The translations under genes were made by a program, and so were the position numbers. Below, one piece after another: positions 50,859 through 58,914 of a stretch of 64,000 nucleotides of DNA. Within the stretch, counting starts at the first letter, position 1. Every line of letters starts with the position of its first letter. The notes beneath the pieces were generated by a model. That model ran no database searches. It saw only the letters and a list, made by a program, of their open reading frames with translations, and was not told the DNA's origin. Origin of the DNA: Rufibacter sediminis (lineage in GTDB: Bacteria > Bacteroidota > Bacteroidia > Cytophagales > Hymenobacteraceae); contig NZ_JACOAF010000030.1 of assembly GCF_014269285.1 (NCBI RefSeq), forward strand, positions 62,001 through 126,000, read 5' to 3'.

Positions 50859-51016
50859 GTTTTGAGGCTGTTTTTAGAAAAACGGGCCTAAACTAAACTC
50901 TCTTGACAGTTACGCAAGTTGAAAACTTGCGTAATTAGTGCTCCAAGTTGAAAACTTGAAGCAGGAAATTGCAGAGCTGTTTTTAGCCTGTTTCTTCTAA
51001 AACAGGCTAAAAACAG
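50859..51016. repeat. Two palindrome copies flanking CAAGTTGAAAACTTG repeats
   Basis: Palindrome copies at 50859-50893 and 50977-51016 (the second nearly perfect: CTGTTTTTAGCCTG with CAGGCTAAAAACAG). Between them, TTACGCAAGTT-GAA-AACTTGCGTAA (50910-50934) and CAAGTT-GAA-AACTTG (50944-50958) share one core. Confidence 0.7.
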
Positions 51017-51050
51017 AAAAGGGAGCCGCTGTTGGAGCGGTTCCCTTTTC
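51016..51050. terminator. 15-bp hairpin terminator for proS
   Basis: GAAAAGGGAGCCGCT pairs with AGCGGTTCCCTTTTC (one G-U pair), 62 bases beyond the proS stop. 51060-51110 is a TTCACATCTCC-type word tract. Confidence 0.7.
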
Positions 51051-51111
51051 TATCATCTATAAATCGAGGAGACATTTTCACATCTCCTCATTTCCAAATC
51101 TTCACATCAAT

Positions 51112-52590
51112 CTAGTACGCTCGCGCGAAGTACACACGGCGCGAAGAAGGTTTGCCGGTGACCATGTCCACGCCTTCTTCCTCTGGCGTGTCCAGGGCGA
51201 TGCAGCGGATGGTGGCTTTGGTTTCTTCTTTGATGCGCTCCTCGGTCTCGGGGGTTCCGTCCCAGTGAGCTAATACAAACCCGGGTTTCTCGTCCAGAAT
51301 GCGTTTGAACTCGTCATAAGAATCAACTTTGGTGGTGTTGGCTTCCCTAAAGTCTAACGCGCGCTGGAAGATGTTGGCTTGCATTTCGTCCAGCAGGGCC
51401 GGAATGGTGTTCACCAACTCATCAAACTGCTGGGAGCTTTTCTCTTTGGTGTCACGGCGGGCTACTTCGGCGGTGCCGTTCTCCAAATCTCTTCCGCCAA
51501 TGGCGATTCGCACCGGCACGCCTTTCAGTTCCCACTCGGCAAACTTGAAGCCGGGACGCTCGGTGTCGCGGTCGTCAAACTTCACGGATATGCCTTTGGC
51601 CTCCAATTGCTTTTTCAGGCCCAAAACCTTCTCGGAGATTTGCGCCAGTTGTTCTTCGCCTTTGTAAATCGGCACAATCACCACTTGAATTGGGGCCAGT
51701 TTTGGCGGCAGCACCAGACCTTCATCATCGGAGTGGGCCATCACCAGGGCTCCCATCAAACGGGTACTCACGCCCCACGAGGTTCCCCAGACGTGCTCCA
51801 GGCCGCCTTCTTTGGTCGCGAATTTCACGTCAAACGCCTGCGCGAAGTTCTGCCCCAGGAAGTGCGACGTACCGGCTTGCAGGGCTTTTCCGTCTTGCAT
51901 CAGACCTTCAATGCAGTAAGTGTCCAAAGCTCCGGCGAAGCGCTCGTTCGGCGTTTTCTTGCCTCTGATTACCGGCAGGGCCAGGAAATTCTCGGCGAAA
52001 TCAGCGTAGACGTGCAGCATGCGTTCGGTTTCCTCTACGGCTTCTTTGGAAGTGGCGTGGGCGGTGTGGCCTTCCTGCCACAGGAACTCAGCCGTCCGCA
52101 GAAACAGACGGGTCCGCATCTCCCAGCGCACTACGTTCGCCCACTGGTTGATGAGCAAAGGCAGATCGCGGTAGCTTTGAATCCAACCTTTGTAGGTGCT
52201 CCAGATAATGGCTTCTGAGGTAGGGCGCACAATGAGTTCTTCCTCCAGTTTGGCATTAGGGTCTACGCGCAGTTTTCCGGGTTTGTCGGGATCCGTTTGC
52301 AGGCGGTAGTGGGTCACTACGGCGCATTCCTTGGCGAAACCCTCGGCGTTCTGCTCCTCGGCCTCAAACAAACTTTTGGGCACGAATAGGGGAAAATAGG
52401 CGTTGGAGTGTCCAGTAGCTTTGAACATGTCATCCAGCACGCGCTGCATCTTTTCCCAGATGGCGTAGCCGTAGGGTTTGATGACCATACAACCGCGCAC
52501 GGCTGAGTTTTCGGCCAGGCCGGCCCGTTTCACTAACTCATTATACCAGAGAGAATAATCCTCGCTGCGTTTAGGCAACCCTTTGCTCAT
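51112..52590 (-). CDS. proS: Prolyl-tRNA synthetase
   Basis: 492 residues: the short, archaeal/eukaryote-like type without the editing insertion of the E. coli enzyme. Class II motifs include motif 2 ([20 protein letters not shown]) and motif 3 ([20 protein letters not shown]). The anticodon-binding domain spans about 295-400 ([14 protein letters not shown] at its start), followed by the C-terminal domain ending in VYFARAY. It charges tRNA-Pro. Confidence 0.96.
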   Translation of the reverse strand: MSKGLPKRSEDYSLWYNELVKRAGLAENSAVRGCMVIKPYGYAIWEKMQRVLDDMFKATGHSNAYFPLFVPKSLFEAEEQNAEGFAKECAVVTHYRLQTDPDKPGKLRVDPNAKLEEELIVRPTSEAIIWSTYKGWIQSYRDLPLLINQWANVVRWEMRTRLFLRTAEFLWQEGHTAHATSKEAVEETERMLHVYADFAENFLALPVIRGKKTPNERFAGALDTYCIEGLMQDGKALQAGTSHFLGQNFAQAFDVKFATKEGGLEHVWGTSWGVSTRLMGALVMAHSDDEGLVLPPKLAPIQVVIVPIYKGEEQLAQISEKVLGLKKQLEAKGISVKFDDRDTERPGFKFAEWELKGVPVRIAIGGRDLENGTAEVARRDTKEKSSQQFDELVNTIPALLDEMQANIFQRALDFREANTTKVDSYDEFKRILDEKPGFVLAHWDGTPETEERIKEETKATIRCIALDTPEEEGVDMVTGKPSSRRVYFARAY

Positions 52591-52792
52591 TTTTTGTATC
52601 TTTGATAAAGAAGAAATATATAGCGAATCTTGAATTACACGGCATAGAATTTGCTTAATTTCTTAAGCGTTACCATACCTTTTCGGCCCAAAAATACGTT
52701 AATATATCTGAATAGAAACGTTGGCGAACCGGATACTCGTGTTATTGGTTTCGTGAATTGGTCTAGCATCCTTTACCAACTACTATACTCCC

Positions 52793-53893
52793 ATGAAATA
52801 TACTAAAAACAAACTGCTCATATTACCGCTGCTGGGCTTTCTGGCAGCCGGTTGTAGCACCTCTTCCAACTTACAGACCAGTGAGACGGACGATGTGTAT
52901 TTCTCCTCTTCTGACAAAGTAACCTACGTGGAGCCCGCACCGCAGGAAGATGCGACCGCTTACGCGGAGGAAGTTGACGGAGGCGATGACTCCCGGGACA
53001 TCACTGAGCGCGTGAGCGACCCTGAATCCTACGCCCAAAGACGTTCCAGCAACAACACGCCTTACCAGTATTCTTACTACGATGCGCCGTTCGGGAACCC
53101 GTACTACGCGTATCAGTCACCTTTCTATTATCCGGGCCGCTACTACTCCAGAGCGGTGATGATGGACCCCTGGATGGACCCTTTCTACGATCCGTTCTAC
53201 GGACCAAGCATGGCCAGAATGGCGATGTATGATCCTTTTTGGCCGCGCACGGGCTTGTCTATCGGCATCGGCATCGGTTTTGGCCGGTATTACAATCCCT
53301 GGGGATATGGTGGCTACGGATACGGCTACAACCCTTACCGTTACGGCGGTTACTATGGCGGCGGATACTATGACAACGTGTACGGCGGAGGCCGGGTAGT
53401 GGCGAGCCGCGTGGCTTACGGCCGCAGAGATGACAGAAGCACGAACACCAGCGGCAGAAACCCTAATATCTCGCGGGACGGCCGCGGCAGCATAGCGTCT
53501 CCCGGCACCAGCCGGTCAAGCGCAGCCACGGCAGTGGAACCGGGTTACAGAGGTCGTGCTACTTCCAGAGGTGGCGTAGCCGATGCCGATGGCACTATCC
53601 AGACGCGCCGGAGAACAGCCGCTCCTTCAGGCAGCCAGACGCAGGAGATCAGCGTTCCGGCCCAGGAGAGAAGATCACGCACCAGCGGGGTAAGCTCAGA
53701 AGGCGGCCAACCTACCAGACGTCAGCGCACGGATTACACCCCGGCCCCAAGACCTACGGAAACCCGTACCCGTTCTTATGAGCCGGCTCCCAGCCGTTCT
53801 TATGAGCCATCTCGCTCATCTTCCTCCAGCTCCTCTTCCGGAGGTGGCGGCGGCGGAAGCAGCTCAGGTGGTGGCCGTAGAGGCAGAAATTAA
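52793..53893 (+). CDS. Gly/Tyr-rich lipoprotein
   Basis: 366 residues. The lipoprotein signal LLILPLLGFLAAGCSTSS has its Cys at about 21. Residues about 80-200 are dense in Tyr, Pro and Gly (YGGYGYGYNPYRYGGYYGGG). The C-terminal 150 are Arg/Ser-rich with RSYEPAPSRSYEPSRSSSSS and a final Gly/Ser/Arg tail. Low-complexity envelope proteins of this type are widespread in Cytophagales; function unknown. The FadL-like gene follows 21 bases on. Confidence 0.8.
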   Translation: MKYTKNKLLILPLLGFLAAGCSTSSNLQTSETDDVYFSSSDKVTYVEPAPQEDATAYAEEVDGGDDSRDITERVSDPESYAQRRSSNNTPYQYSYYDAPFGNPYYAYQSPFYYPGRYYSRAVMMDPWMDPFYDPFYGPSMARMAMYDPFWPRTGLSIGIGIGFGRYYNPWGYGGYGYGYNPYRYGGYYGGGYYDNVYGGGRVVASRVAYGRRDDRSTNTSGRNPNISRDGRGSIASPGTSRSSAATAVEPGYRGRATSRGGVADADGTIQTRRRTAAPSGSQTQEISVPAQERRSRTSGVSSEGGQPTRRQRTDYTPAPRPTETRTRSYEPAPSRSYEPSRSSSSSSSSGGGGGGSSSGGGRRGRN

Positions 53894-53914
53894 TTTCCAT
53901 TCTTTTTAAACTAC

Positions 53915-55411
53915 ATGAAACGATATAGTTTTCTTCTGGCCTGCCTGGCGTTGCTAGGCAGTGCCGGAAAGAGCTTTGCCCAAAACGAGGTAGATGCTCT
54001 CCGTTACTCAAGAACAGAATTTGGGGGAACCGCCCGCACCATGGGTCTTGGCGGGGCCAACGTAGCCTTAGGCGGTGATGCCGGTTCTTTTTCCTCTAAC
54101 CCGGCGGGTCTGGGACTTTTCAGACGCTCAGAGATCACCGTTTCTGCCGGCATCAACGCCAATGAGGTCAACAGCACCGTCTATGGCTCTGCCGCTACCA
54201 ACAGCCGCAACAACCTGAACATCCCGGGCCTTTCGGCAGTATTCTCCACCCGCAAAGCGGATGACGAGGAAGGCGACTGGCGCTCCAGCTCCTTCGGGAT
54301 TGGCTACACCAGACAGAACAACTTCAACCAGCGCTCTTTTTACCGGGGCCAGGGAGGAGAAGACAACCTGAAGTTTGGGGAATATGCCGCGCAACGCGCC
54401 AACCGAGACCCACTTGTTGGTGGTGAGCTGGCGTATAATTCACTACAGGAGCTAGCTTTTGAAACCTATCTCATTGACGAAGATGCGAACGGTTTCTATT
54501 ACCCTAACTGGGTGCCGAACAATGCCTTTCAGGAGAACATCCAGACAACCGGCTCCCAGAATCAGTGGGATTTTGCCTACGGCGCCAGCTTCCGGGACAA
54601 ATTCTTCATTGGGGCATCCTTGGGTTTAACTACCGTCCGGTTTAAACAGACCAGAACGTATTCTGAGGAAGGTCCGGCCTCTGACATCACCAACCTGAGT
54701 TTGCAAGACCAACTAACTACGGAAGGTTCGGGCGTGAGCTTACGGGTGGGGGGTATCTACCGTCCCAGCGATGCGCTCCGCCTGGGGTTCTCTGTGCAGA
54801 CGCCTACCTGGTTTAACCTCACAGACCGTTACAACACCAATCTCTCAGTTAACTACACCGAGGCTCCTGAAGAAAACGCGAACCTGAACCAGTACTTCTC
54901 CACAGATCAGGGCGAGTATGACTACAGTCTCACCACTCCTTTCCGGGCCAGTGGTGGCGCCGCCTTCTTCTTAGGCAAGAACGGCTTCATCACCGCCGAT
55001 GTGGAATATGTAGACTACAGCAACGCCAAGTTAGACTCCGACGATTCTTTCCAGAACGAGAACCAGACCATCAAGAACGTGTATGACAAAGCGCTGAATT
55101 ACCGCGTTGGGGCAGAGGGTCGGTTCAATATCTTTAGAGTGAGAGCTGGTTACGCTCTGTACGGCGATCCGTTCAAAGACAGTGACGTGAACCAGGCGAA
55201 ATCGTACTACACCGGAGGATTCGGGATCAGACAGAACAACTTTTTCATTGACGGCGCTTTGGTGTATGGCAAGTACAACAGCGTGTACTCCCCTTATACC
55301 AACCTGGAAGTGAATGACCAAGGCTCAGAGTATTACAACCTGTCAGTGCCCACGGTAAAAAGCAAAATCACCAACACCAACTTCATCGCCACCGTCGGCT
55401 GGAACTTCTAA
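53915..55411 (+). CDS. FadL/OmpP1-type outer-membrane transport protein
   Basis: 498 residues. The signal peptide LLACLALLGSAGKSFAQ is followed by the FadL-like start ALRYSRTEFGGTARTMGLGG and SFSSNPAGLGLFRRSEIT. A fourteen-strand-type barrel follows, ending in VGWNF. Family members carry hydrophobic compounds such as long-chain fatty acids across the outer membrane, which would suit the beta-oxidation genes 15 kb away. Substrate is not shown by sequence. Confidence 0.88.
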   Translation: MKRYSFLLACLALLGSAGKSFAQNEVDALRYSRTEFGGTARTMGLGGANVALGGDAGSFSSNPAGLGLFRRSEITVSAGINANEVNSTVYGSAATNSRNNLNIPGLSAVFSTRKADDEEGDWRSSSFGIGYTRQNNFNQRSFYRGQGGEDNLKFGEYAAQRANRDPLVGGELAYNSLQELAFETYLIDEDANGFYYPNWVPNNAFQENIQTTGSQNQWDFAYGASFRDKFFIGASLGLTTVRFKQTRTYSEEGPASDITNLSLQDQLTTEGSGVSLRVGGIYRPSDALRLGFSVQTPTWFNLTDRYNTNLSVNYTEAPEENANLNQYFSTDQGEYDYSLTTPFRASGGAAFFLGKNGFITADVEYVDYSNAKLDSDDSFQNENQTIKNVYDKALNYRVGAEGRFNIFRVRAGYALYGDPFKDSDVNQAKSYYTGGFGIRQNNFFIDGALVYGKYNSVYSPYTNLEVNDQGSEYYNLSVPTVKSKITNTNFIATVGWNF

Positions 55412-55416
55412 TTCCT

Positions 55417-55452
55417 GTTTTAGGCCTGATTTCCTAAAATCAGGCCTAAAAC
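55417..55452. repeat. Dispersed palindrome, perfect copy
   Basis: 16-base arms GTTTTAGGCCTGATTT and its exact complement around CCTA, 5 bases after the FadL-like stop. Confidence 0.85.
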
Positions 55453-55462
55453 GAAGTGTAAA

Positions 55463-55500
55463 AGAGAGGGCTCTCCTGATGATTCAGGAGAGCCCTCTCT
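55463..55500. terminator. 17-bp perfect hairpin terminator
   Basis: AGAGAGGGCTCTCCTGA, loop TGAT, exact complement; immediately follows the palindrome at 55417. Confidence 0.8.
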
Positions 55501-55565
55501 TGTTATGATAAGACAAAACTTTAAATAAGATTTACACTGCTCTGGGTAGCAGCCAAACAGGTTTA

Positions 55566-55603
55566 CGTTTAGGGCCTGATTTTAGGAAAACAGGTCCTAA
55601 ACG
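55566..55603. repeat. Dispersed palindrome copy
   Basis: CGTTTAGGGCCTGATTTT, AGG, AAAACAGGTCCTAAACG; second palindrome in this convergent gap, on the lpd side. Confidence 0.8.
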
Positions 55604-55612
55604 CTTTAAAGC

Positions 55613-55647
55613 AGAGGGGCCACTCCTTTTTTGGAAGTGGCCCCTCT
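55613..55647. terminator. 12-bp hairpin terminator for lpd
   Basis: AGAGGGGCCACT (55613-55624) pairs with AGTGGCCCCTCT (55636-55647), 22 bases beyond the lpd stop. Confidence 0.75.
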
Positions 55648-55669
55648 TGTGATTAATATAAGAAGATCC

Positions 55670-57073
55670 TTAAATATGAATCGCGCGGTTCTCCGTGGCT
55701 GCCAAGCAGGCTTCTTTCATGGCCTCGGTGTAGGTGGGGTGTGCGTGGCTCATGCGGGCTATGTCCTCGGCAGACGCGCGGAACTCCATGGCCACTACGG
55801 CCTCGGCGATCATGTCAGCGGCGCGGGGCCCGATCATGTGCACGCCCAGAATTTCATCGGTCTTGGCATCGGCTAATACTTTCACGAAACCATCAGTATC
55901 CATAGATGCTTTGGCGCGGCCCGAGGCTTTGAACGGGAAAGAACCGGCTTTGTACGCCACGCCCTGGGTTTTCAACTGCTCCTCGGTGAAACCTACGCCC
56001 GCTACTTCCGGCCAGGTGTATACTACACCCGGGATCAAGTTGTAGTTGATGTGCGGCTTCTGGCCTGCCATGATCTCGGCTACCAAAACACCTTCTTCCT
56101 CGGCTTTGTGGGCCAGCATAGCACCGCGTACTACGTCACCGATGGCGTAGATGCCGGGCACGTTGGTTTGCAGGTGATCGTCTACGGCAATCATGCCGCG
56201 CTCGCCCAATTGCACGCCCGCATTCTCCAGACCCAAGCCTTCGGTGTACGGTTTACGACCCACGGAAACCAGGCAGTAATCGCCTTCAAACGTCACGGTC
56301 TGCCCTTTGGGAGATTCCGCGGTTACCACCACGCCTTCGCCTTGCACTTCGGCACCGGTTACTTTATGTCCGAAGAAGAACTCGAAACCGAGGGTCTTTT
56401 TCAACACGCGCTGTAACTCCTTGCCCAAGGCACGGTCCATGGTCGGGATGATGGCATCGGTGTATTCCACCACACTTACTTTTGAACCAAGGCGGGCGTA
56501 TACGGAACCCAACTCCAGGCCAATCACACCGCCACCAATCACAATCATGTGCTTGGGAACCTCTTTCAAGGTCAAGGCCTCAGTGGAAGTGATGATGCGG
56601 TTTTTATCAACAGGCAGGAACGGCAGACTCACGGGCTTAGAACCGGTGGCGATGATGGTTTTATCCGTTTCGATCTGCTGCTCGGCACCGTCCTGCCCCG
56701 CGATTTTGATGGTGTTTTTGTTCACGAAAGAGCCAAGGCCGTTGTACACGTCAATCTTGTTCTTTTTCATGAGGTACGCGATGCCGTCGTTGTTGGACTT
56801 CACCACTTCGCTCTTGCGCTTGATCATCTGCTCAATGTTCACTTTCAGGTTCTCCAGCTCAATGCCGTGCGTGGTGAAGGTATGGGCGGCGTTGTGGAAG
56901 TGCTCAGATGAATCTAACAACGCTTTAGACGGAATACAGCCCACGTTCAGGCAAGTACCACCCAACACTGAATATTTCTCAATAATGGCGGTTTTCAGGC
57001 CCAACTGCGCGCAGCGGATGGCTGCCACGTAACCTCCGGGACCGGAACCGATTACTGTTACATCATATTTCAT
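55670..57073 (-). CDS. lpdA: Dihydrolipoyl dehydrogenase (E3)
   Basis: 467 residues from the ATG at 57073. The FAD loop is VIGSGPGGYVAAI, and the redox-active disulfide lies in GGTCLNVGCIPSKAL (C-X4-C). An NAD loop follows (VIGGGVIGLELGSVYARLG). The C-terminal interface domain has the His-Glu pair in HAHPTYTEAM. It re-oxidises lipoamide for 2-oxoacid dehydrogenase complexes. Its position after sucB suggests service to the 2-oxoglutarate complex. A hairpin separates it from sucB, so it may also be transcribed on its own. Confidence 0.96.
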   Translation of the reverse strand: MKYDVTVIGSGPGGYVAAIRCAQLGLKTAIIEKYSVLGGTCLNVGCIPSKALLDSSEHFHNAAHTFTTHGIELENLKVNIEQMIKRKSEVVKSNNDGIAYLMKKNKIDVYNGLGSFVNKNTIKIAGQDGAEQQIETDKTIIATGSKPVSLPFLPVDKNRIITSTEALTLKEVPKHMIVIGGGVIGLELGSVYARLGSKVSVVEYTDAIIPTMDRALGKELQRVLKKTLGFEFFFGHKVTGAEVQGEGVVVTAESPKGQTVTFEGDYCLVSVGRKPYTEGLGLENAGVQLGERGMIAVDDHLQTNVPGIYAIGDVVRGAMLAHKAEEEGVLVAEIMAGQKPHINYNLIPGVVYTWPEVAGVGFTEEQLKTQGVAYKAGSFPFKASGRAKASMDTDGFVKVLADAKTDEILGVHMIGPRAADMIAEAVVAMEFRASAEDIARMSHAHPTYTEAMKEACLAATENRAIHI

Positions 57074-57093
57074 GTTCTTTCTTTTTATGTGAA

Positions 57094-57137
57094 GAAAGGC
57101 TCCGTACCCGCTCTTGTTCAGCAGCACGGAGCCTTTC
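57094..57137. terminator. Hairpin between sucB and lpd
   Basis: GAAAGGCTCCGT (57094-57105) pairs with ACGGAGCCTTTC (57126-57137) around a 20-base loop. Confidence 0.6.
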
Positions 57138-57179
57138 GTTTTTAACTCATTTTTACGAAATCACGCGTAAAGCGCAAGT

Positions 57180-58826
57180 TTAGACTCCCAGCAATAAACG
57201 CATCGGATCTTCCAGCAACTCTTTCACGCGCACCAGGAAGCTCACTGACTCACGGCCGTCAATGATGCGGTGGTCATACGAAAGCGCCAGGTACATCATC
57301 GGGCGGATTTCCACCTGGTTGTTGATGGCCACCGGACGGTTCACGATGTTGTGCATACCCAGAATGGCCGACTGCGGCGCGTTGATGATAGGCGTTGACA
57401 TCATGGAACCGAACACCCCACCGTTGGTGATGGTGAAGGTACCACCAGTCATCTCGTCAATACCCAGTTTGTTTTCGCGGGCACGCTTGGCCAGACGTAC
57501 TACTTCTTTCTCAATACCGTCTAAGCTCAGGCCTTCGGCGTTGCGGATAACCGGAACCACAAGACCTTTAGGCGCAGACACGGCGATGGAGATATCGCAG
57601 AAATCGTTGAAGACCATTTCTGCACCGTCAATCTGGGCGTTTACCGCTGGCCACTCTTGCAGCGCTACGGTACAAGCCTTCACGAAGAACGACATAAAGC
57701 CTAAGCCTACTTCGTGCTTCTCTTTGAACTTGTCTTTGTATTTGGCCCGGATGTCCATGATGGGTTTCATGTCTACCTCGTTGAAGGTAGTGAGCATGGC
57801 CGTTTCATTTTTCACCGCTACCAAACGACGAGCGACAGTTTTACGCAAACTGGTCATTTTCTCGCGGCGGCTGTTGCGGGAACCTGGAGCGGCCGGAGCC
57901 GGAGCAGCAGTTTCTTTGGCAGTTGGTGCAGCAGAAGCGGCGGCAGGCTGTGGTGCCGGAGCAGCCGAACGAGCCTGGGCGTTCTGGGCATCTTCTTTGG
58001 TGATGCGGCCGTCACGGCCAGTACCACTTACATCAGAAGCTGAGATACCTTTTTCAGAAAGGATTTTACCTGCCGCTGGCGATGGCGTACCGCTCGCGTA
58101 GGTGGTAGATCCACCGTACCCGGAGGATGCGGCTTGCGCTGGTTGCGCCGCCGGAGCGCTTGTCTGTGGAGCAGGAGAAGTAGAAACCCCGGAACCAGCA
58201 CCCACCTCAATGCGGCAAATGGTAGCACCAATTTCTACGGTATCGCCTTCCTGAGCTACAATTCTCAGAACCCCAGCGGCTTCAGCTGGTAACTCAAAAG
58301 TAGCTTTGTCAGACTCCAGTTCGCAGAGAACTTCGTCCATGGAAACCTGGTCACCATCGGCTTTTAGCCATTTAGAGATGGTTACCTCAGAGATAGACTC
58401 ACCTACAGTTGGGATTTTTACCTCTAACGTCTGGCCAGTACCGGCTCCACCACCTTGCGGTTGGTTAGGAGTGCCGTGGCTTGGCGTATTTTCAGCGGCT
58501 ACGGTGCTCTGCGGGTCTGTCACTGATTTAGACTCTGTGAGGCTGTGCTCGGTAGAAACAGTGGTAGGCTGAGGCGTAGAAGCACCTTGTCCGGCGCCAT
58601 CAATGGAGCAAATTACTTCTCCAATGGCAATGGTATCGCCTTCCTGGGCTTTGATTCTTAGAATACCGGCAGCCTCAGCGGGCAATTCAAAGGTGGCTTT
58701 GTCTGATTCCAGTTCACAGATCACCTCGTCCATGGCCACTTGGTCGCCATCTTGTTTAAGCCACTTGGCAATGGTTACCTCCGTGATGGATTCGCCCACT
58801 ACCGGCACTTTTACGTCTAATGCCAT
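57180..58826 (-). CDS. sucB: 2-oxoglutarate dehydrogenase E2 (succinyltransferase), two lipoyl domains
   Basis: 548 residues. Two near-identical lipoyl domains (about 1-80 and 130-210) each carry the [17 protein letters not shown] lipoylation lysine; most SucB proteins have one. Ala/Pro/Gln-rich linkers follow each. A peripheral-subunit-binding domain spans about 250-290 ([20 protein letters not shown]). The catalytic domain ends with [16 protein letters not shown], holding the active-site His and Asp. It transfers succinyl groups to CoA. Confidence 0.95.
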   Translation of the reverse strand: MALDVKVPVVGESITEVTIAKWLKQDGDQVAMDEVICELESDKATFELPAEAAGILRIKAQEGDTIAIGEVICSIDGAGQGASTPQPTTVSTEHSLTESKSVTDPQSTVAAENTPSHGTPNQPQGGGAGTGQTLEVKIPTVGESISEVTISKWLKADGDQVSMDEVLCELESDKATFELPAEAAGVLRIVAQEGDTVEIGATICRIEVGAGSGVSTSPAPQTSAPAAQPAQAASSGYGGSTTYASGTPSPAAGKILSEKGISASDVSGTGRDGRITKEDAQNAQARSAAPAPQPAAASAAPTAKETAAPAPAAPGSRNSRREKMTSLRKTVARRLVAVKNETAMLTTFNEVDMKPIMDIRAKYKDKFKEKHEVGLGFMSFFVKACTVALQEWPAVNAQIDGAEMVFNDFCDISIAVSAPKGLVVPVIRNAEGLSLDGIEKEVVRLAKRARENKLGIDEMTGGTFTITNGGVFGSMMSTPIINAPQSAILGMHNIVNRPVAINNQVEIRPMMYLALSYDHRIIDGRESVSFLVRVKELLEDPMRLLLGV

Positions 58827-58859
58827 AATCTCTTTTTAGATTAAGTTATGTTGTTAAAA

Positions 58860-58903
58860 GTCCGTTTAGGGCTTGTTTTTAGAAAAACAAGCCCTAAACG
58901 GAC
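58860..58903. repeat. Dispersed palindrome, perfect 44-base copy between sucA and sucB
   Basis: 21-base arms beginning GTCCGTTTAGGGCTTG around AG, 11 bases beyond the sucA stop and 33 bases before the sucB start. Confidence 0.88.
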
Positions 58904-58914
58904 ATATGTTTTAC

